Below, one piece after another: positions 43,961 to 46,001 of a stretch of 46,001 nucleotides of DNA. Positions within the stretch are counted from its first letter, which is position 1; each line of letters opens with the position of its first letter. This DNA comes from Reclinomonas americana ATCC 50394 (Eukaryota; Jakobida; Jakobea; Jakobida). The position numbers and the translations under genes were made by a program. The notes below the pieces were generated by a model that saw nothing but the letters and a program-made list of their open reading frames with translations, made no database searches and had not been told where the DNA came from. The DNA lies in the NCBI GenBank assembly GCA_048213135.1, contig PS015220.1, forward strand, positions 1,837 to 47,837. Direction: 5' to 3'.

Positions 43961-45199
43961 TCACCGCAATTTCAACCACATGGCCGACCCCTCCACCGCC
44001 GGCTGCACCACCCAGTGCGTCAGCAGCGCCGACACTGCCAGTCCCATATCCCACACCCGTCGAAGGTCGGGCGCTGCCCCGACCCGCGCCGTCACCTGTG
44101 CATCACACATCACCAGCAGCTCCACCGTCCACACCAGCTGTACGTGCGCCTCGCCCTCGCCGCCGCCGCCATCGTCGTCGACGCACATCTCCAGCACGCT
44201 CTCACCGCGCTTGCCTCTGCTGTGTGCCTGCGCTCCATGTCGCAACAGCAGCTGCACGAGCGGCAGTCGCAATCGGTGCGCCTGCTCACACGCCATGAAG
44301 AGTGGCGGGTGCTGTTGCCGATTGACTGCATGCACATCTGCACCGCTCTCCAACAGCAACCGACACACGCCGAGTCGGCCGGTCCGACACGCCATATGCA
44401 GCGGCGTGTTGCCGCTGCGATCGACTGCCGACACATCGTGACTGGCGCGCACCACCGCCGCCACCACCGCCGTCGACAAGCACGACGACTCGCAGGCCAC
44501 GTGCAGTGCCGTGCGCTGCAGGGCATCGCGCGCCGCCACCAGCTCGCCAGGTGCACGATGCAGCGCCAGCAGACGCGTGACCGTCGCCAGCGGAAAGTTG
44601 CACGCGCACGCCACATGCAGCGCGCAAGTTGCCTCCAGCACCGACGCCACCTGCTCCGCCGGCAGCGCCTCCATCACCGCCATCACCGCCACCACTGTCT
44701 CATTGTGCGCCGACGCAAGCGCCGCCCGCATCACCTCCTTCACACTCTGTTCGCTCTCCGCCCGCATAATCACCAGCGGCACCAGCGACGCCGCCGTTCC
44801 ACTTTGCACAATGAGCGGCAAGCACGTACGCACGCTGTCCACCGACACCAACCCCGCACGCAGCAGCAGTCGCGTAATCACCACACGCTCATCCTCCAAC
44901 GCGCTTTCCCTTCGCGACGACGACGACGATGCAGACGATGCCGGCGAAGACGACCACGCTGCACGAATGCATTTGTCGCCCACACGCATCGCCGCCGCCG
45001 CCGCCGTCACCCGTTCCAACACCGCCTCGACGACGTCCACTCGCCGCGCCACATACGCCGTCTCCAGCACCGCGCGCGCCAGTGCACCACTTTGTGACGG
45101 ATCATCGCGCCACTGTCGCAGCTGCTTGTCCAGCTGTGCACGCAGCAGCAACTCGCGATCGTCGTCGCCGTCGACGTCAGTGGCAGGTTTTCGGTGCAT
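43961..45199 (-). CDS. Ankyrin-repeat protein, intronless
   Basis: A 412-residue frame with no intron, unusual in this window. Starts MHRKPATDVDGDDDRELLLR; upstream codons in frame lack an ATG. The N-terminal half is helical and Ala/Val-rich (ALARAVLETAYVARRVDVVE). The C-terminal half has clear ankyrin repeats: TCALHVACACNFPLATVTRL, QRTALHVACESSCLSTAVVA, GNTPLHMACRTGRLGVCRLL with LESGADVHAVNRQQHPPLFM. No enzyme domain is present, so it is probably a binding scaffold. Its 183-base upstream interval is shared with the divergent kinase gene. Lack of introns could mean a retro-copied origin, but single-exon genes also occur naturally. Confidence 0.85.
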   Translation of the reverse strand: MHRKPATDVDGDDDRELLLRAQLDKQLRQWRDDPSQSGALARAVLETAYVARRVDVVEAVLERVTAAAAAMRVGDKCIRAAWSSSPASSASSSSSRRESALEDERVVITRLLLRAGLVSVDSVRTCLPLIVQSGTAASLVPLVIMRAESEQSVKEVMRAALASAHNETVVAVMAVMEALPAEQVASVLEATCALHVACACNFPLATVTRLLALHRAPGELVAARDALQRTALHVACESSCLSTAVVAAVVRASHDVSAVDRSGNTPLHMACRTGRLGVCRLLLESGADVHAVNRQQHPPLFMACEQAHRLRLPLVQLLLRHGAQAHSRGKRGESVLEMCVDDDGGGGEGEAHVQLVWTVELLVMCDAQVTARVGAAPDLRRVWDMGLAVSALLTHWVVQPAVEGSAMWLKLR

Positions 45200-45382
45200 C
45201 TGTCTCTGACAATGAAGGGTGCATGCAGGCAGGTGCACCACAGGCTACAGTCTGGCGTGGACGGGGAAACGGGACAGATTCGTTCCGACGCTCTCAAAAT
45301 TTCACCAACTTTTTTCTTCACCATTGTCGAGAGAATGCAAGAAACGTTTTACGCTTGCCAACATCCACACATACCACACGCC
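45200..45382. promoter_or_regulatory. Divergent promoter interval (183 bp)
   Basis: Separates the ankyrin gene (minus) and the kinase gene (plus). It contains AAAATTTCACCAACTTTTTT near 45295-45315. Function is inferred from position only. Confidence 0.4.
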
Positions 45383-46001
45383 ATGAGTACAATACAACAA
45401 ACAGAGCCGTCTGCGGCGGCGGGGGCGGGGTCGGACGAGTCAATGTCGTCTGTTGCGTTGTCGATCGTCATGTCGTGTCCACGCGTCCAGTTGCTTTCTG
45501 ACACATGTCCACATGCGTGCAGAGTGCAAACAACTACGAGTGCATGCACAAGCTGGGCGAGGGCTCGTTCTCGCACGTGTTTCTGGGCAAGAACTGCGGT
45601 GCAGAGGCGGCGCCGTCGCAAGTGGCATTGAAGGTTTGTGTGGTCATCGGTGAAGTGATTGTTACGAGTCATGTCATGACTGACGATTCGCCCCCGTGCA
45701 GTACGTGTCGCTGCAGCATGCGCCACTGGTGGAGCAGGAGCTGGCGGTGTATGGACGGTTGTCAGAGGTGAGAGAGAGCGAGGGGAGTTGGCGTGTTGTC
45801 GTGTCGTAGATATTTTGGGCTTGTTGTTGTTCTGCACCCCGTCGATGTCGACCTGCATCACCCATTATTTTTTGGTTTGATGACAGTCGCCACCGGCGTT
45901 GCGAAAACACACGCTGCAACTGTGGGACTCGTACATTAGCGGCTACGATGCCGTCATGGTGTTGGATTACATGGAGCACGGATCGCTGGATGCGCTGCGG
46001 G
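45383..46001 (+). CDS. Protein kinase, N-terminal part (window ends inside; Cdc7-like suggestion)
   Basis: Starts MSTIQQTEPSAAAGAGSDES. A phase-0 intron beginning GTTGCG (about 45450) leads to NNYECMHKLGEGSFSHVFLG (glycine-rich loop), VALKYVSLQHAP (catalytic Lys in VALK), LVEQELAVYGRLSE (alphaC Glu), and after another intron LRKHTLQLWDSYISGYDAVM with VLDYMEHGSLDAL (hinge). The GEGSFSHVFLG loop and late hinge recall Cdc7-type kinases, but the distinguishing inserts and activation loop lie beyond the window, so only the kinase fold is certain. At least three introns. Confidence 0.85.

Noticed and set aside
1-46001. CRISPR arrays, prokaryotic operons, phage or transposon genes
   Set aside because: Tandem repeats are coding or microsatellite, genes are intron-rich, and no transposase, integrase or reverse transcriptase motif was seen.

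Overview
This is a stretch of nuclear DNA from a unicellular eukaryote. About 20 genes are broken by many short introns (mostly 45-90 bases, GT-AG), and their products are eukaryotic: a proteasome beta-2 subunit, alkaline ceramidase, folylpolyglutamate synthase, TRMO, OARD1, WDR27, and BTB, TRAF, VASt and PH proteins. The DNA is GC-rich with many (GT)n/(CA)n tracts, polyQ tracts and trinucleotide repeats. Nine runs of N mark scaffold gaps. I cannot name the species. WDR27 and a microtubule-protein-like repeat gene would fit a free-living flagellate, but that is inference. I recognised no tRNA, rRNA, transposon, virus-like or CRISPR sequence.

Layout: 1-4388 (minus) holds a double-BTB protein with a farnesoic-acid-O-methyltransferase-type fold and a coiled-coil protein. 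4467-6015 (plus) is a tail-anchored VASt lipid-transfer-like protein. 6096-14282 (minus) holds a secreted PHB-depolymerase-like esterase, a small Shisa/CYYR1-like membrane protein, a TPR protein, proteasome beta-2, a PH protein and an unrecognised protein. 14516-17954 (plus) carries TRMO and FPGS on either side of a gap. 18549-23352 is a poorly assembled repeat region with a Ser/Pro-rich protein and a 42-residue repeat array that changes strand at a gap. 23479-27976 (minus) is WDR27. 28188-32967 holds a two-helix membrane protein, a large secreted protein that may be a hydrolase, and a nucleotide-sugar dehydrogenase. 33077-36847 (minus) holds OARD1, a gene-poor stretch and a TRAF-type protein. 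36925-38275 (plus) is alkaline ceramidase. 38442-43170 (minus) holds a secreted leucine-rich-repeat protein built from repeated exons and an unrecognised gene. 43961-45199 (minus) is an intronless ankyrin protein. 45383 onward (plus) is the start of a protein kinase.

The genes do not form one pathway. Housekeeping genes (proteasome, FPGS, TRMO, OARD1) sit among genes for lipid handling (VASt, ceramidase, PHB-type esterase) and for scaffolding or signalling. Neighbours are tightly packed: convergent ends lie 23-170 bases apart, and two divergent pairs share about 77 bases.

The most unusual signals are: (1) at least 17 introns in at least six genes begin with GTTGCG, a 5' splice site that departs from the usual GTRAGT at +3 to +6; (2) the LRR gene is built from look-alike exons in a single intron phase; (3) the 42-residue repeat array reverses strand across a gap; (4) TRMO carries a beta-grasp-like N-terminal extension and runs into FPGS across a short gap.
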